From contig NZ_CP035501.1 in assembly GCF_004135585.1 (NCBI RefSeq), positions 3,109,501 through 3,173,500 of the forward strand: a stretch of 64,000 nucleotides of DNA, in the 5' to 3' direction. Position numbers and translations under genes: made by a program. Below are positions 7,845 to 17,074 of the stretch, piece after piece. The DNA is from Sphingosinicella sp. BN140058 (GTDB lineage Bacteria > Pseudomonadota > Alphaproteobacteria > Sphingomonadales > Sphingomonadaceae). Position 1 is the first letter of the stretch. Every line of letters begins with the position of its first letter. The notes beneath the pieces are model-generated. The model worked only from the letters and a program-made list of their open reading frames with translations. It was not told where the DNA came from and searched no databases.

Positions 7845-8432
7845 ATGTCCGATCCTGCGACCGAACCCACCCGCCGGGCGATCGTCGGTGCCGCGCTCAC
7901 GCTTGCACCGCTGCTGACCCAACCGGCTCTGGCGGCAAGCCCGGCAAAGGCTTCCGCGGCACCACGGGAAGGGCACCATGCCTTTGCCTTTCAAACGGGG
8001 ACCTGGCGGGTGCGGCACCGCAAGCTCAGGCACCGCCTCGCCGGCTCGGACGAGTGGGTAAATTTCACGGGACGCTGCTCGGCCTGGGAGCTTCTCGACG
8101 GCGCCGCGAACGTGGAGGACCAGTTCCTCGACGACCCCGGCGGCGCCTATCGCGCGGTAGGCTTTCGCCGGATCGATCCGGCCACGCGATTATGGTCGAT
8201 CTGGTGGTTCGACGAGCGCTCTTCCGTCGTCGAGCCGCCGGTGACGGGACGCTTCGTCGACGGCCTCGGCACCTTTCTCGCCGAAGACCAGTTGAACGGC
8301 AGGCCGATCACCGTTCGCTACCTATGGTCGGGTGTCGAGGGGGACGCGCCACGCTGGGAGCAAGCATTCTCTCCAGACCGCGGCGTAACCTGGGAAACCA
8401 ACTGGATCATGCAGTTCGAGCGGCTGTCGTGA
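7845..8432 (+). CDS. Exported DUF1579-like protein of unknown function
   Basis: The 195-residue product begins with a leader containing twin arginines (TRRAIVGAALTLAPLLTQPA, then LA), consistent with Tat or Sec export. The mature part contains FQTGTWRVRHRKL, WELLDGAANVEDQFLDDPGG, LWSIWWFDERSS and a final WIMQFERLS. This is the tryptophan-rich beta-barrel pattern of proteins annotated as DUF1579 or heme-binding beta-barrel-like. Of two close ATGs I chose 7845, seven bases after AAGGAG; 7839 is the alternative. The stop overlaps the next gene (GTGA). The divergent YafY-type regulator probably controls it. The ligand or reaction is unknown. Confidence 0.75.
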   Translation: MSDPATEPTRRAIVGAALTLAPLLTQPALAASPAKASAAPREGHHAFAFQTGTWRVRHRKLRHRLAGSDEWVNFTGRCSAWELLDGAANVEDQFLDDPGGAYRAVGFRRIDPATRLWSIWWFDERSSVVEPPVTGRFVDGLGTFLAEDQLNGRPITVRYLWSGVEGDAPRWEQAFSPDRGVTWETNWIMQFERLS

Positions 8433-9193
8433 CGGTGGGGCGCAGGAGTTCGATCGCAAGCCTCGCCGCGGCTCCGCTCGTCCTGGGCGTCTCACCCGGA
8501 GCAGGCCAATCCAGGGAGGGTAGGTCCAGCAACATCGTCGAACTGCGTCAATATACGCTTCGTGGGGGGCAGCGCGACCGCCTGATCCGTTTGTTCGAGC
8601 GGGAGTTCATCGTGCCCCAGGCGGCGGTCGGCGCGCCGGTTCTGGGCGTCTATCGCGATCTCGACGATCCGGATCGGTTCGTCTGGCTGCGAGGCTTCGA
8701 CACCATGGATCAGCGCGCTTCGGCGCTGAGCGCCTTCTACGACGGTCCGGTCTGGCGTGCGCATCGCGACGAAGCCAATGCGACGATGATCGATTCGGAC
8801 AACGTGTTGCTCCTCCGCCGTTCCGCCGGCTCCGCCGCGGCGCTCGCCCCGTCCGCAATCGTAACCGCGAACATCCACTATCTCAGCCGGACCGATGCGC
8901 GCGAATTTACGAGCTTCTTCCAGACTCGTCTGCTGCCGCGGCTAAGCGCGGCCGGAGCGACCCCGCTCTGGATCTTGTGCAGCGAACCCGCGCCGAACAG
9001 CTTTCCGCGGCTCCCGGTGCGGGAGGGCGAGCCGGTCTTCGTCTGGTTCTCCAGATGGCGCACGCAATCCGAACTCGCACGCTTCGATGATCGCTGGTCC
9101 CGGTGCAGCGGCTGGCGGGACGATGCGACTGCCGATCTGCTGCCCGCTTTGATGCGAAAGCCCGAGCGCCTGCGCCTTCAGCCGGTGATTTGA
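8429..9193 (+). CDS. NIPSNAP-family protein, probably exported
   Basis: The 254-residue protein starts at GTG 8429, overlapping the previous stop. A hydrophobic leader with a twin arginine (GRRSSIASLAAAPLVLGV) is followed by two ferredoxin-like repeats. The first contains VELRQYTLRGGQRDRLIRLF and GVYRDLDDPDRFVWLRGF, then FYDGPVWRAHRDEAN, a standard NIPSNAP dimeric alpha-beta barrel. The second half (from about residue 150) is a weaker repeat. NIPSNAP proteins have no settled biochemical role in bacteria. Coupling to the DUF1579-like gene suggests shared function and control. Confidence 0.8.
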   Translation: MTVGRRSSIASLAAAPLVLGVSPGAGQSREGRSSNIVELRQYTLRGGQRDRLIRLFEREFIVPQAAVGAPVLGVYRDLDDPDRFVWLRGFDTMDQRASALSAFYDGPVWRAHRDEANATMIDSDNVLLLRRSAGSAAALAPSAIVTANIHYLSRTDAREFTSFFQTRLLPRLSAAGATPLWILCSEPAPNSFPRLPVREGEPVFVWFSRWRTQSELARFDDRWSRCSGWRDDATADLLPALMRKPERLRLQPVI

Positions 9194-9203
9194 CAGCGCT
9201 GTC
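9192..9203. promoter_or_regulatory. Perfect GACAGCGCTGTC palindrome, LacI-type operator candidate
   Basis: This 12-base perfect palindrome with the AGCGCT core typical of LacI-family operators overlaps the NIPSNAP stop codon. It lies 90 bases before the DUF1080 gene. A related site with the same core occurs at 14921-14934 before a sugar isomerase gene. Confidence 0.5.
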
Positions 9204-9292
9204 TATCTTTGCTGGACCCGCCTGATGGCCGCGGGCTAGAGACCGGATCGTTGCGCGTCTTGTCCGGCCGCGCAGGGTTAGGGAGCGAGACG

Positions 9293-10225
9293 ATGCGACT
9301 GGCAGCTTGTTTGGGGGCGGTTCTTGGCGCGGCCATCGTCGCGGCTGGTGCGCAGGCGCAAATCAGCCCCGAACAGGCGCGCGCGATCGCCGGCGATCCC
9401 CCGTTCGTGCAGCAGTCGCTGCGGCTCGTCGACATTCCCGCTGCCACCGGCCGGGCGGTCGCTTTGCTCAACGGCCGCGATCTGCGTGATTGGGAGACGT
9501 GGCTCGGCTATGGCGATCCGTCGCTGACCTACCTCGACAAGCCCGGCGCGAAGCCGCTCGGACCGGGCGGCGACATGTTCAAGATGGTCGAAATCGATGG
9601 CGCACCCGCACTCTACGTCAACGGCAAGACGTGGGGCAGCATCGTCCACAAGAAGAATTTCTCCAACTACCATCTGCGGCTCGAATATAAATGGGGCGAG
9701 AAGCGCTACGCCCCGCGTCTCGATCAACCGCACAATAACGGTCTGCTCTACCATTCGGGAGGCGTGCCCGGCAGCGTCTACGGCACCTGGATGCCAGCGG
9801 TGGAGTTCGAGATCATGCTCGGCTCCGTCGGCATGGTCGTGCCGGTCGGCACCCATATCGGCGTGCGCACCAGCGTCGGCTACGATCCGAAGATCATCTA
9901 TCCCCATCGTCGCTTCATGATCGGCGGCCGTACCCTCGATGTCGCCCAGCCCGCCTGGAACGTCGAAGCGGCAAGTAACCCGGAACGGCCCGCAGGCGCG
10001 TGGAATGTCATCGATCTCTATGTACTCGGTGATCGCGCCATCCATGTCCTGAACGGCGTGCCGGTGATGGAAGTGCACGATCTCAGCATTCTCGATCGAA
10101 AGACGGGCAAGCGCAGCCCGCTGACCAGCGGACGCATCCAGTTCCAGTCGGAAGGCGCCGAAACCTACTTCCGCAACGTCACGCTCGAGCCGATCGCCGC
10201 GCTGCCGCGCATCGTTCAGGACTGA
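9293..10225 (+). CDS. Exported DUF1080 (3-keto-disaccharide hydrolase family) protein
   Basis: The 310-residue product has a cleavable leader (MRLAACLGAVLGAAIVAAGA, then QA). Its mature domain is of the concanavalin-like DUF1080 family. Visible family features are LLNGRDLRDWETWLG, SNYHLRLEYKWGEKRY, HNNGLLYHSGG, WMPAVEFEIMLG and the closing SGRIQFQSEGAETYFRNVTL. Pfam names the family 3-keto-disaccharide hydrolase because members cleave 3-keto-glycosides; here this is a family-level inference. I chose the ATG at 9293, preceded by GGGAGCGAGACG, because it begins the signal peptide. A LacI-type palindrome lies 90 bases upstream. Neighbouring isomerase and Gfo/Idh/MocA genes fit a periplasmic sugar-oxidation route. 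Confidence 0.85.
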   Translation: MRLAACLGAVLGAAIVAAGAQAQISPEQARAIAGDPPFVQQSLRLVDIPAATGRAVALLNGRDLRDWETWLGYGDPSLTYLDKPGAKPLGPGGDMFKMVEIDGAPALYVNGKTWGSIVHKKNFSNYHLRLEYKWGEKRYAPRLDQPHNNGLLYHSGGVPGSVYGTWMPAVEFEIMLGSVGMVVPVGTHIGVRTSVGYDPKIIYPHRRFMIGGRTLDVAQPAWNVEAASNPERPAGAWNVIDLYVLGDRAIHVLNGVPVMEVHDLSILDRKTGKRSPLTSGRIQFQSEGAETYFRNVTLEPIAALPRIVQD

Positions 10226-10318
10226 GCAGGGCCATTACGCCCGACGTAATCGACCCGGTGACGTCGCTGCTGCGATAGTCTCCTTCGCCGGCACAAGGTC
10301 GGTTGAAGGAGACGAACC

Positions 10319-10705
10319 ATGACGACCCTTTTCCTCAAACGAATCCTGGTCCTGGATGCGGCGAGCTGCCTCGGCATGGGCGCCATTCTCGCGCTCGCCG
10401 CAGCGCCGCTGTCCGGGCCGTTCGGACTGGATACGGTGGTCTTGCGCGCGGCCGGCCTCGCGCTGCTGCCGGTGGCTCTGTTCATCCTCTGGGTGGCGAC
10501 CCGCGATACCTTGCGGCCTCTGCCGGTGTGGCTGGTCGTAGCAGGCAATGCGCTGTGGGCGGCCGAAAGCTTCGTGCTGGTCGCGACCACGCCCGGGATT
10601 ACCTGGCTGGGCCAGGGTTTCGTCGCCTTGCAGGCGCTTATGGTTGCAGGCCTCGCCTTATTGGAAGCGGCCGGCGCGCTGAAGATCGCCCCGGCCCGAG
10701 CATGA
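10319..10705 (+). CDS. Four-helix integral membrane protein of unknown function
   Basis: The 128-residue product is almost entirely hydrophobic. Four predicted membrane helices start near residues 7, 37, 68 and 97, with short polar turns such as RDTLRPLP. The ATG at 10319 follows GGAGACGAACC. It resembles small four-helix inner-membrane proteins found beside MmyB-type regulators. That gene follows at 10776 on the same strand, so the regulator may control it. No function can be assigned. Confidence 0.75.
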   Translation: MTTLFLKRILVLDAASCLGMGAILALAAAPLSGPFGLDTVVLRAAGLALLPVALFILWVATRDTLRPLPVWLVVAGNALWAAESFVLVATTPGITWLGQGFVALQALMVAGLALLEAAGALKIAPARA

Positions 10706-10775
10706 TAGGAAAGCGGGTGGGGCACGCGCCGCCGGAGCCCCGCCAACGCCCGCCGCAGCCAGTGGAGAAGGTGTG

Positions 10776-11591
10776 ATGGAACCGAATGTGCGCTCCCGGG
10801 AGAAGATAAAGCCAATCGGCGAGCAACTCCGCGCCTGGCGACAGCTTCGCCGCCTAAGCCAGATGGATCTGGCGCTCGATGCCGGCATATCGACCCGGCA
10901 TCTGAGCTTCATCGAGACCGGTCGATCGAAGCCGAGCCGCGAGATGCTGGCGCTGCTTGCAGAGCAGCTCGACGTTCCGCTGCGCGAACGAAATCTGCTG
11001 CTCCTCGCCGGCGGTTTTGCGCCGGCTTATGCCGAGCGGCCTCTCGATCACCCCGATCTCGCCGCTGCCCGCGCAGCGGTCGAGCGGGTGCTCGACGCGC
11101 ATGATCCCTTTCCCGCATTGGCGGTCGACCGCGCCTGGAACCTGGTCGCCGCCAATCGGGCCGCGGCCGGTCTGATCGCCGGCGCCGCACCCGAGCTTCG
11201 CGTCGAGCCGGTCAACGTACTCCGCCTCAGCCTCCATCCGCAGGGGCTCGCACCGGCGATCCGCAATCTCGGCGAATGGAAGGAACATCTGATCGAGCGC
11301 GTGCGCCGCCAGGCGGCGACAAGCGGCGATCCTCGGCTCCTCGCGCTTCTGGAAGAGCTGTCCGGTTACGACGCGCCGGCGCGGACCGACGGCGGGTTCG
11401 ACGACACAGCCGGTCTCTACGTGCCGCTTCGGCTTGCCACGCTCGCCGGAGAGCTGGACTTCTTCAGCACGACGACCGTGTTCGGAACGCCGCTCGACGT
11501 CACCTTGTCCGAATTGGCAATCGAGGCCTTCTTCCCTGCGAACGCGCAAACCGCGCAACGCCTGCGGCGGCTGGCAGCTTCCGACGCGTGA
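10776..11591 (+). CDS. MmyB-like XRE-family transcriptional regulator
   Basis: The 271-residue protein has an N-terminal XRE helix-turn-helix (GEQLRAWRQLRRLSQMDLAL, then DAGISTRHLSFIETGRSKPS) and the MmyB-like ligand-binding region (VDRAWNLVAANRAA, VNVLRLSLHPQGLAP, ELDFFSTTTVFGTPLDVTLS). MmyB homologues bind fatty acids in a PAS-like domain in the few cases studied; the ligand here is unknown. The ATG at 10776 has GGAGAAGG upstream; GTG 10773 is possible. The stop codon abuts the stop of the convergent histidine kinase gene with no base between. Confidence 0.9.
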   Translation: MEPNVRSREKIKPIGEQLRAWRQLRRLSQMDLALDAGISTRHLSFIETGRSKPSREMLALLAEQLDVPLRERNLLLLAGGFAPAYAERPLDHPDLAAARAAVERVLDAHDPFPALAVDRAWNLVAANRAAAGLIAGAAPELRVEPVNVLRLSLHPQGLAPAIRNLGEWKEHLIERVRRQAATSGDPRLLALLEELSGYDAPARTDGGFDDTAGLYVPLRLATLAGELDFFSTTTVFGTPLDVTLSELAIEAFFPANAQTAQRLRRLAASDA

Positions 11592-14500
11592 TTACTGGGC
11601 GCGCTGCAGGCGCTCGAAGGCTGCGCGAAGCGCGTCTTTCAGCTCGGCCGGAGTCCAGCGTTCGATCCCGACCTCCAGCGCATGTGCCGCCGCGCCGAAC
11701 TCGGCGTCGCCGAACATGCCGGCGGTGCCGGCAATCTGGTGCGCTACGGTCGCGATTTCGTTGAGATCGGCGGCGGAGGGCGCACCGGCCTGCGCGATCC
11801 TGCCGATCGCCGCCAACGCGTTCGTCTTGCGCTGGCGGTAACGCTCTTCGAGGCTGGGCTTGGTCGATGAGGCTGGGGAAGAGGGCGGGTCCGCAGGGCG
11901 GCGCGCCTCGGAACCGCTCAGAAAGCGGACCAGCATCCGCTCGAGCGCCCCATGATGGAGCGGCTTGGTCAGATGATCGTCCATGCCGGCCGATTTGCAA
12001 CGATCGAGGTGGCTCTGCTGGGCACTGGCGGTCAGGGCGACGATCGGGAGCTTGGCGTATGAGCCGCCGGCGGCCCGGACCGCCTGGGTCGCGGCGAAGC
12101 CGTCCATCACCGGCATCTGACAGTCCATCAGCACCAGATCGAAGGGGCGGGCGAAGATCGCTGCGACGGCGGCCGCGCCATGTTCGGCGATCTCGACCTC
12201 GCAGCCGTAGCGCGACAGCATCGCAAGCATCAGATCGCGGTTGAGATCGACATCGTCGACGACGAGAATGCGGCGACCCTGGAGAGCGTCTTGGGTCAGC
12301 GCGCGCAGTTCGCTGCGGTCGACGGCCGCGCCCTCGGCGCGCGCCAGCGGCAGCTCGAACCAGAAGGTCGCGCCTTCGCCGAGGCTGCTCGAAACGCCCA
12401 TGGCTCCGCCCATCAACTCGATCAGTTGCCGGCTGATCGCGAGCCCGAGACCGGTACCGCCATAATGAGAGGCAACGGTGGGGCCGGCCTGGACGAAGCG
12501 GCCGAACAGGCTTTCCAGCCGCTCCGGCGGTATGCCCGGGCCGGTGTCCCGCACCTCGACGCGGATCCTGAAATCGTTCTCGCTCACTGACAGCGGCCAC
12601 ACGCTGACGGTGACCGCACCCTCACGTGTGAATTTGACGGCATTGGACAGGAGGTTGAGCAACACCTGCCGCAACCGCCCTTCGTCGGCGGCTGCGGACG
12701 AAGGAACGTCGGGGCTGATCAGCAGCCTCAGCGGCAGGTCGCGGGCCGCAGCCTGCGGTTCCAACAATGCTACGGTCTCGCGCAGGAAGATCGGGAGATC
12801 GAACGGAGAGGCGTTGAGCTCCAGCGCCGCCGCCTCCAGCTTCGAGAAATCGAGAACGTTGTCGATCACGCCCTGCAAAGCCTGGCCCGCATTATGGATC
12901 AGACCGATCCGCCGCTGCGTCTCAGCATCGAGGTTCGGCGCGTCGACCAGCAGGTGCGAAAAACCGATGATGCTGTTGAGCGGCGTTCTCAGCTCATGGC
13001 TCATATTGGCGACGAAATCGGATTTCGAGCGCACCGCCTCCTCGGCGCGCAGCCTCGCGGCGGCAAGCGCGTCTTCCTGTGCCTTCTGCGCGGTGACGTC
13101 ACGGACGACGTCGATATAGCCGATCACCTCGTCGCCGCCGGTCTCGCGGAGCAGCGCCGGGCTCGATTCGAGCCAGATCGACGGGCGGTGACGTGCCCGC
13201 CAGCGGAAGCGCTCGCACGATCCCGTCCTGTTCAGACGGGCGAAACGGCGGCGGACACCGGGCAGATCGTCCGGATGAACATAGTCGATGAACAATTTGC
13301 CGAGCACATCGGCCTCGCTCAGGCCGAGGATGGCCTCGCACGCCGGCGAGATGAAGGTCAGCCGTCCCTGACCGTCGCCGGTGACGATGATGTCGGTCGA
13401 ATTCTCCGCCATCAGCCGGTAGCGGGTCTCCGCCTCGCGCTCGCTGGTCAGGTTCTCGACCTGGGCGATGAAGTGCTTGGGGGCGCCGTCGTCCGCCTCC
13501 ACCAGCGACACCGAAAGCCGCACCCACACCGTCTCGCCATTCTTGCGGATGTAGCGTTTGCCGATCTTGTAGTTGCTGATCTCGCCGGCCAGCATCTGCC
13601 CCAGGAAGCTGGTGTCGCGGCCGACGTCGTCGGCGTGGGTGATCGATTTGAAGTCGCGCGTGCGAAGCTCGTCCGGCGAATAGCCGACGATGTCGCAAAA
13701 GGAATCGTTCACCTTCAGGAAGCCGCCGTTCAGATCCATCAGGGCCATTCCGATCGGCGCGTGATAGAAGCCGTTCTCGAACAATTCGGTGCGGCTGCGG
13801 CGTTCGGAGATGTCGTGGAGCAAGGCGGTGAACTCCCAGCCTTCGCTCATCCTGGTGGCGTTGATCGCGATCTCGATCGGGATCCGGGCACCGCTTCTGT
13901 GCAGTGCCTCGACCTCCACGCGCTTGCCGATCAGCGACCCCTCTTCCGTCTGCAGGAAGCGTTTCATGCCCTCGTCGTGGCTGGCGTGAAGCTCCGGCGG
14001 GATGATCAGATCCGCGATGTCACGGCCGAGCGCTTCTTCCTCGCTCCAGCCGAAAGTGAGCGCCGCCTGCCGGTTCCAGCACGTGATGATGCCTCGCTCG
14101 CTCGTGGTGACGATCGCTTGATGGGCATTGGCGATGATGTTCGCGAGTCGCTGCTCGTTGGCACGAAGGCTGTTCTCGAGCCGCAGGCGCTCGCCCACTT
14201 CCCGGGCGAGTTCGAGCGAGCGCTCGGTCCATTCCTCGAGCATTCGCTCGGTCCGCTCGAAGCGCAGCTGCTTGCCCATCTCGGCGGCAAGGATCGCGGT
14301 GAGCAGCCGCAGCGCATGAATTTCGCTCGCGCCGAAGGCGTCGACGCGGTCGGACGAGATTTTCAGCACGCCGATCGCTGCGCCTTGCTGGAGCAGGGGC
14401 GCGCAGATCATCGATTTGATGCCGGTTCTCTCGCACGCCGCGCGATCGACACGCGGATCGTCCGCGGTATCGCGGCACAGCAGGATTTCGCCCTTGTCCG

Positions 14501-14777
14501 CGCACAGGCCGGAAAGGCTGCCGAAACGCTTGATCCGCATCCCGACGAATCCGGCCAGTGCCTTGTTCGTCGCGCGGTAGACCATCTCCCGTCCTTCGAC
14601 GAGTTCGAGCACCACGCCCGAGGCGCCGACCAGCCGCTCGAGTTCGTCGACGACCGCCTGCATGAACGTGTCGAGATCGAGCTCCGCCTCCGCCAATTTG
14701 GTCTGAACGTGCGCAAGCGCTTCGAGACGCTGCACCGTCCAACTTGCCGAGCCGGATTGCGGGGAATCAAGGGGCAT
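11592..14777 (-). CDS. Hybrid sensor histidine kinase: GAF, three PAS, HisKA, HATPase, receiver, Hpt
   Basis: The 1061-residue phosphorelay sensor has no membrane segment, so it is probably cytoplasmic. Domains in order are: GAF (about 20-170), a short coiled linker, PAS (203-325), PAS (333-455), PAS (455-565), HisKA with phospho-accepting His about 594 in MSHELRTPLNSIIGFSHLL, and HATPase (about 700-812) with N box LLNLLSNAVKFT, DTGPGIP and GGTGLGLAIS. A receiver (837-955) with Asp about 885 in LVLMDCQMPVMDGF and a C-terminal Hpt with His about 1013 (VAHQIAGTAGMFG) complete it. All catalytic residues look intact, so the protein holds a full His-Asp-His relay. No response regulator lies nearby. 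I chose ATG 14777; 14813 is possible. The gene is divergent from the sugar isomerase at 14966. Confidence 0.93.
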   Translation of the reverse strand: MPLDSPQSGSASWTVQRLEALAHVQTKLAEAELDLDTFMQAVVDELERLVGASGVVLELVEGREMVYRATNKALAGFVGMRIKRFGSLSGLCADKGEILLCRDTADDPRVDRAACERTGIKSMICAPLLQQGAAIGVLKISSDRVDAFGASEIHALRLLTAILAAEMGKQLRFERTERMLEEWTERSLELAREVGERLRLENSLRANEQRLANIIANAHQAIVTTSERGIITCWNRQAALTFGWSEEEALGRDIADLIIPPELHASHDEGMKRFLQTEEGSLIGKRVEVEALHRSGARIPIEIAINATRMSEGWEFTALLHDISERRSRTELFENGFYHAPIGMALMDLNGGFLKVNDSFCDIVGYSPDELRTRDFKSITHADDVGRDTSFLGQMLAGEISNYKIGKRYIRKNGETVWVRLSVSLVEADDGAPKHFIAQVENLTSEREAETRYRLMAENSTDIIVTGDGQGRLTFISPACEAILGLSEADVLGKLFIDYVHPDDLPGVRRRFARLNRTGSCERFRWRARHRPSIWLESSPALLRETGGDEVIGYIDVVRDVTAQKAQEDALAAARLRAEEAVRSKSDFVANMSHELRTPLNSIIGFSHLLVDAPNLDAETQRRIGLIHNAGQALQGVIDNVLDFSKLEAAALELNASPFDLPIFLRETVALLEPQAAARDLPLRLLISPDVPSSAAADEGRLRQVLLNLLSNAVKFTREGAVTVSVWPLSVSENDFRIRVEVRDTGPGIPPERLESLFGRFVQAGPTVASHYGGTGLGLAISRQLIELMGGAMGVSSSLGEGATFWFELPLARAEGAAVDRSELRALTQDALQGRRILVVDDVDLNRDLMLAMLSRYGCEVEIAEHGAAAVAAIFARPFDLVLMDCQMPVMDGFAATQAVRAAGGSYAKLPIVALTASAQQSHLDRCKSAGMDDHLTKPLHHGALERMLVRFLSGSEARRPADPPSSPASSTKPSLEERYRQRKTNALAAIGRIAQAGAPSAADLNEIATVAHQIAGTAGMFGDAEFGAAAHALEVGIERWTPAELKDALRAAFERLQRAQ

Positions 14778-14920
14778 GGGCCTACCGAATCTGCGCGCGG
14801 CCACATGCCGCATCGACCTGCCCGCCTAAGGCGCTCCGCGTTAACCATCCGCATCGCGAAGGTACGGGCAAATGCGTAGATTGGGCGGCGGCGCAACAGG
14901 ACTGCGCTTGCCCCAATTCC

Positions 14921-14934
14921 TGAGAGCGCTAACA
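14921..14934. promoter_or_regulatory. TGAGAGCGCTAACA, LacI-type operator candidate
   Basis: The right half GCTAACA and the AGCGCT core match the TGTTAGCGCTAACA form of LacI-family operators; the left half differs at two positions. It lies 32 bases before the GTG of the Tat-exported sugar isomerase, in the divergent gap with the histidine kinase. Confidence 0.5.
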
Positions 14935-14965
14935 ATGGCGCAAACCGATAAGGGAGGATTGAGAC

Positions 14966-15883
14966 GTGATCACGCGCCGGGCACTCATCGCGCATAGTGG
15001 AATCCTGGCTGCGGGAGCCATGCTTCCGACCAGCGCCGTATCGGCCGCCACCCGGGGCGGCGGGATGCCGCCGCTGGGTGTGCAGCTGTGGACGGTGAAG
15101 GACGATCTTGCCAAGGATTTCGATGGCACGCTGAGACAATTGGGCAAGCTTGGTTACCGGCGGATCGAGGCGGCCGGCTGGTACGATCGCACGCCGAAGC
15201 AGTTTCGGGATGCCATGCGCGCGGCCGGGCTGGAATGCGTGTCGGCCCACCATTCGATGGGCGATCTCATCGATCATGCCGACGAACGGCTTGCCTTCGC
15301 CCGCGACGTCGGCGTCAAATATGTCGTCGCCTCGTCCCCGGCAACCGCGAAGCCGATCGACGACAGCAAGGGCTGGAACCAGGGTGTCGCCGACGCGATG
15401 ACCCTCGATCACTGGCGCTACAATGCCGATCAGATGGACAAGATCGGCAAGAAGGCGCGCGCTCTCGGCCTGCGCTTCGGCTACCATAATCACGCCGCCG
15501 AATTCCTCCGCTACGACAACAAGCTGCCGATGGACGAGATCATCCGGCTGACCGATCCGGCTCATCTGGTGCTCGAGCTCGATCTCGGCTGGGCCGCCGG
15601 TGCGGGCTACGATCCGGCCGAGGCGATCCGACGCTACGCGCCGCGCGTTCACCTGCTTCACGTCAAGGACATCGTCGCCGGCGAGCGGATTCCCGGCAAG
15701 ATCGCCGCCGATGCGCGCAGCACCGTGGTCGGCGAGGGCAGCATCGACTGGAAGAGCGTGTTCGCCGCCGCACGCAGCGCACCCATTTATTCCTACTTCG
15801 TCGAGCAGGAGGAGCCGTTCACCGAACCGCCGCTCCAGGCATTGGCAAAGAGCGCCGCCTACCTCCGCCGGCTCCAGGCCTGA
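14966..15883 (+). CDS. Tat-exported sugar phosphate isomerase/epimerase-like protein
   Basis: The 305-residue protein of the xylose-isomerase-like TIM-barrel family starts at GTG 14966, seven bases after AGGGAGGA. A Tat-type leader (TRRALIAHSGILAAGAML) implies a periplasmic site. The barrel shows LGVQLWTVKDDL, then ECVSAHHSMGDLI, FGYHNHAAEF, VLELDLGWAAGAG and VHLLHVKDIV, which contain the His, Glu and Asp metal ligands expected. A LacI-type operator candidate lies just upstream. It leads a cotranscribed series with the Gfo/Idh/MocA dehydrogenase ten bases downstream. A periplasmic isomerase would act on an unphosphorylated sugar or keto-sugar. The substrate is unknown. Confidence 0.85.
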   Translation: MITRRALIAHSGILAAGAMLPTSAVSAATRGGGMPPLGVQLWTVKDDLAKDFDGTLRQLGKLGYRRIEAAGWYDRTPKQFRDAMRAAGLECVSAHHSMGDLIDHADERLAFARDVGVKYVVASSPATAKPIDDSKGWNQGVADAMTLDHWRYNADQMDKIGKKARALGLRFGYHNHAAEFLRYDNKLPMDEIIRLTDPAHLVLELDLGWAAGAGYDPAEAIRRYAPRVHLLHVKDIVAGERIPGKIAADARSTVVGEGSIDWKSVFAAARSAPIYSYFVEQEEPFTEPPLQALAKSAAYLRRLQA

Positions 15884-15893
15884 GGACCGCCGC

Positions 15894-17039
15894 ATGCTGA
15901 CCAAGGATCCCGTTCGCTATGCGATGATCGGCGGTGGGGAGGGGGCGTTCATTGGCCCCGTCCACCGCATCGCCGCCTCGATCGCCGGCAATCTCCGCCT
16001 CGTCGCAGGTGCGTTCAGCTCCGATCCTGATCGGGCACGCCGCTCGGGCGAGGCGCTCGGACTGCCTGCGGAGCGCAGCTATTCGAGCTGGGCCGAGCTT
16101 ATTCAGCGGGAGCGCGAACTGCCGATCGAGCAGCGCGCCGAGTTCGTGGCCATCGTGACTCCCAATCACGTCCACGCGCCGGCGGCGATCGCCGCCCTGG
16201 AGGCCGGCTTCCCGGTGCTCACCGACAAGCCGCTGACGGACACGCTCAAGGCGGCATTGCAGCTGCAGGAAGTCGCGCATCGCACCGGCGGTCTGGTCGG
16301 AGTCACTCACACCTATACCGGCTATCCGTTGATCCGGCAGGCGCGCGCGCTGGTCGCCGGCGGCAGCCTCGGCGCTGTCCGTCGGGTCGCGGTCAAGTAT
16401 ACGCAGGGCTGGCTCGGCAAGGCGGAGGATCAGGTCGGCAAGCAGGCGGAGTGGCGGATCGATCCGGCGCGCTCCGGCCTCGGCGGTGCGTTCGGCGACA
16501 TCGGCACCCACGCCTTCAACCTGGTCGAATTCGTCACCGGCGAGCGGATGACCAGGCTCAGCGCCGAAATTCGCGCGGCCGTGCCGGGCCGCACGCTCGA
16601 CGATGACGGCGCGGCGATGTTCCACCTCGAAGGCGGCGCCCGCGGCACCTTGGTCGCAAGCCAGATCTGCACCGGCGACGCCAATGGGCTCGAAATCTCG
16701 GTGTGGTGCGAAGAAGCGGGCCTGCACTGGCGTCAGGAGCAGCCCAACAGCCTGCGCGTCGCGCGGCGCGGCGGGCCGGAGGAAATCTGGACCCCCGGCG
16801 TCGACCGTGGCTATCTGGACGAACGCGCGATGGCGGTGACCCGCCTGCCGTCGGGCCATCCCGAGGGGTATCTCGAGGCTTTCGCCAACATCTATCGCGA
16901 TTTCGCCGAGGCGGTACGCGGCCGCGCGCCGCAACAGCCCGTCTACGCCAGCCTTTCCGATGGCGTGGCCGGGATGCGCTTCATCCAGGCCGCTCATGAC
17001 AGCAGTGCGCGCGGCGCGGAATGGGTCGAGCTCGCGTGA
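15894..17039 (+). CDS. Gfo/Idh/MocA-family sugar dehydrogenase
   Basis: The 381-residue cytoplasmic NAD(P)-dependent oxidoreductase has a Rossmann start (YAMIGGGEGAFIGPVHRIA), then VTPNHVHAPAAIAALEAG, the EKP-like active-site motif LTDKPLTDTL and GGAFGDIGTHAFNL, where the metal- or substrate-binding acidic and His residues sit. The ATG at 15894 lies ten bases after the isomerase stop. Members oxidise or reduce sugars, inositols and 3-keto-sugars. Its place between two TIM-barrel isomerases is the arrangement seen in 3-keto-glycoside and inositol-type pathways. Exact substrate unknown. Confidence 0.9.
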   Translation: MLTKDPVRYAMIGGGEGAFIGPVHRIAASIAGNLRLVAGAFSSDPDRARRSGEALGLPAERSYSSWAELIQRERELPIEQRAEFVAIVTPNHVHAPAAIAALEAGFPVLTDKPLTDTLKAALQLQEVAHRTGGLVGVTHTYTGYPLIRQARALVAGGSLGAVRRVAVKYTQGWLGKAEDQVGKQAEWRIDPARSGLGGAFGDIGTHAFNLVEFVTGERMTRLSAEIRAAVPGRTLDDDGAAMFHLEGGARGTLVASQICTGDANGLEISVWCEEAGLHWRQEQPNSLRVARRGGPEEIWTPGVDRGYLDERAMAVTRLPSGHPEGYLEAFANIYRDFAEAVRGRAPQQPVYASLSDGVAGMRFIQAAHDSSARGAEWVELA

Positions 17040-17074
17040 GCACCGCCGAGCGCGTTTTCCATACCAGCCCAGCC

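Noticed and set aside
12894..14879. 661-codon plus-strand frame opposite the hybrid kinase
   Set aside because: Antisense shadow of a kinase with intact His, Asp, N-box and Hpt motifs.
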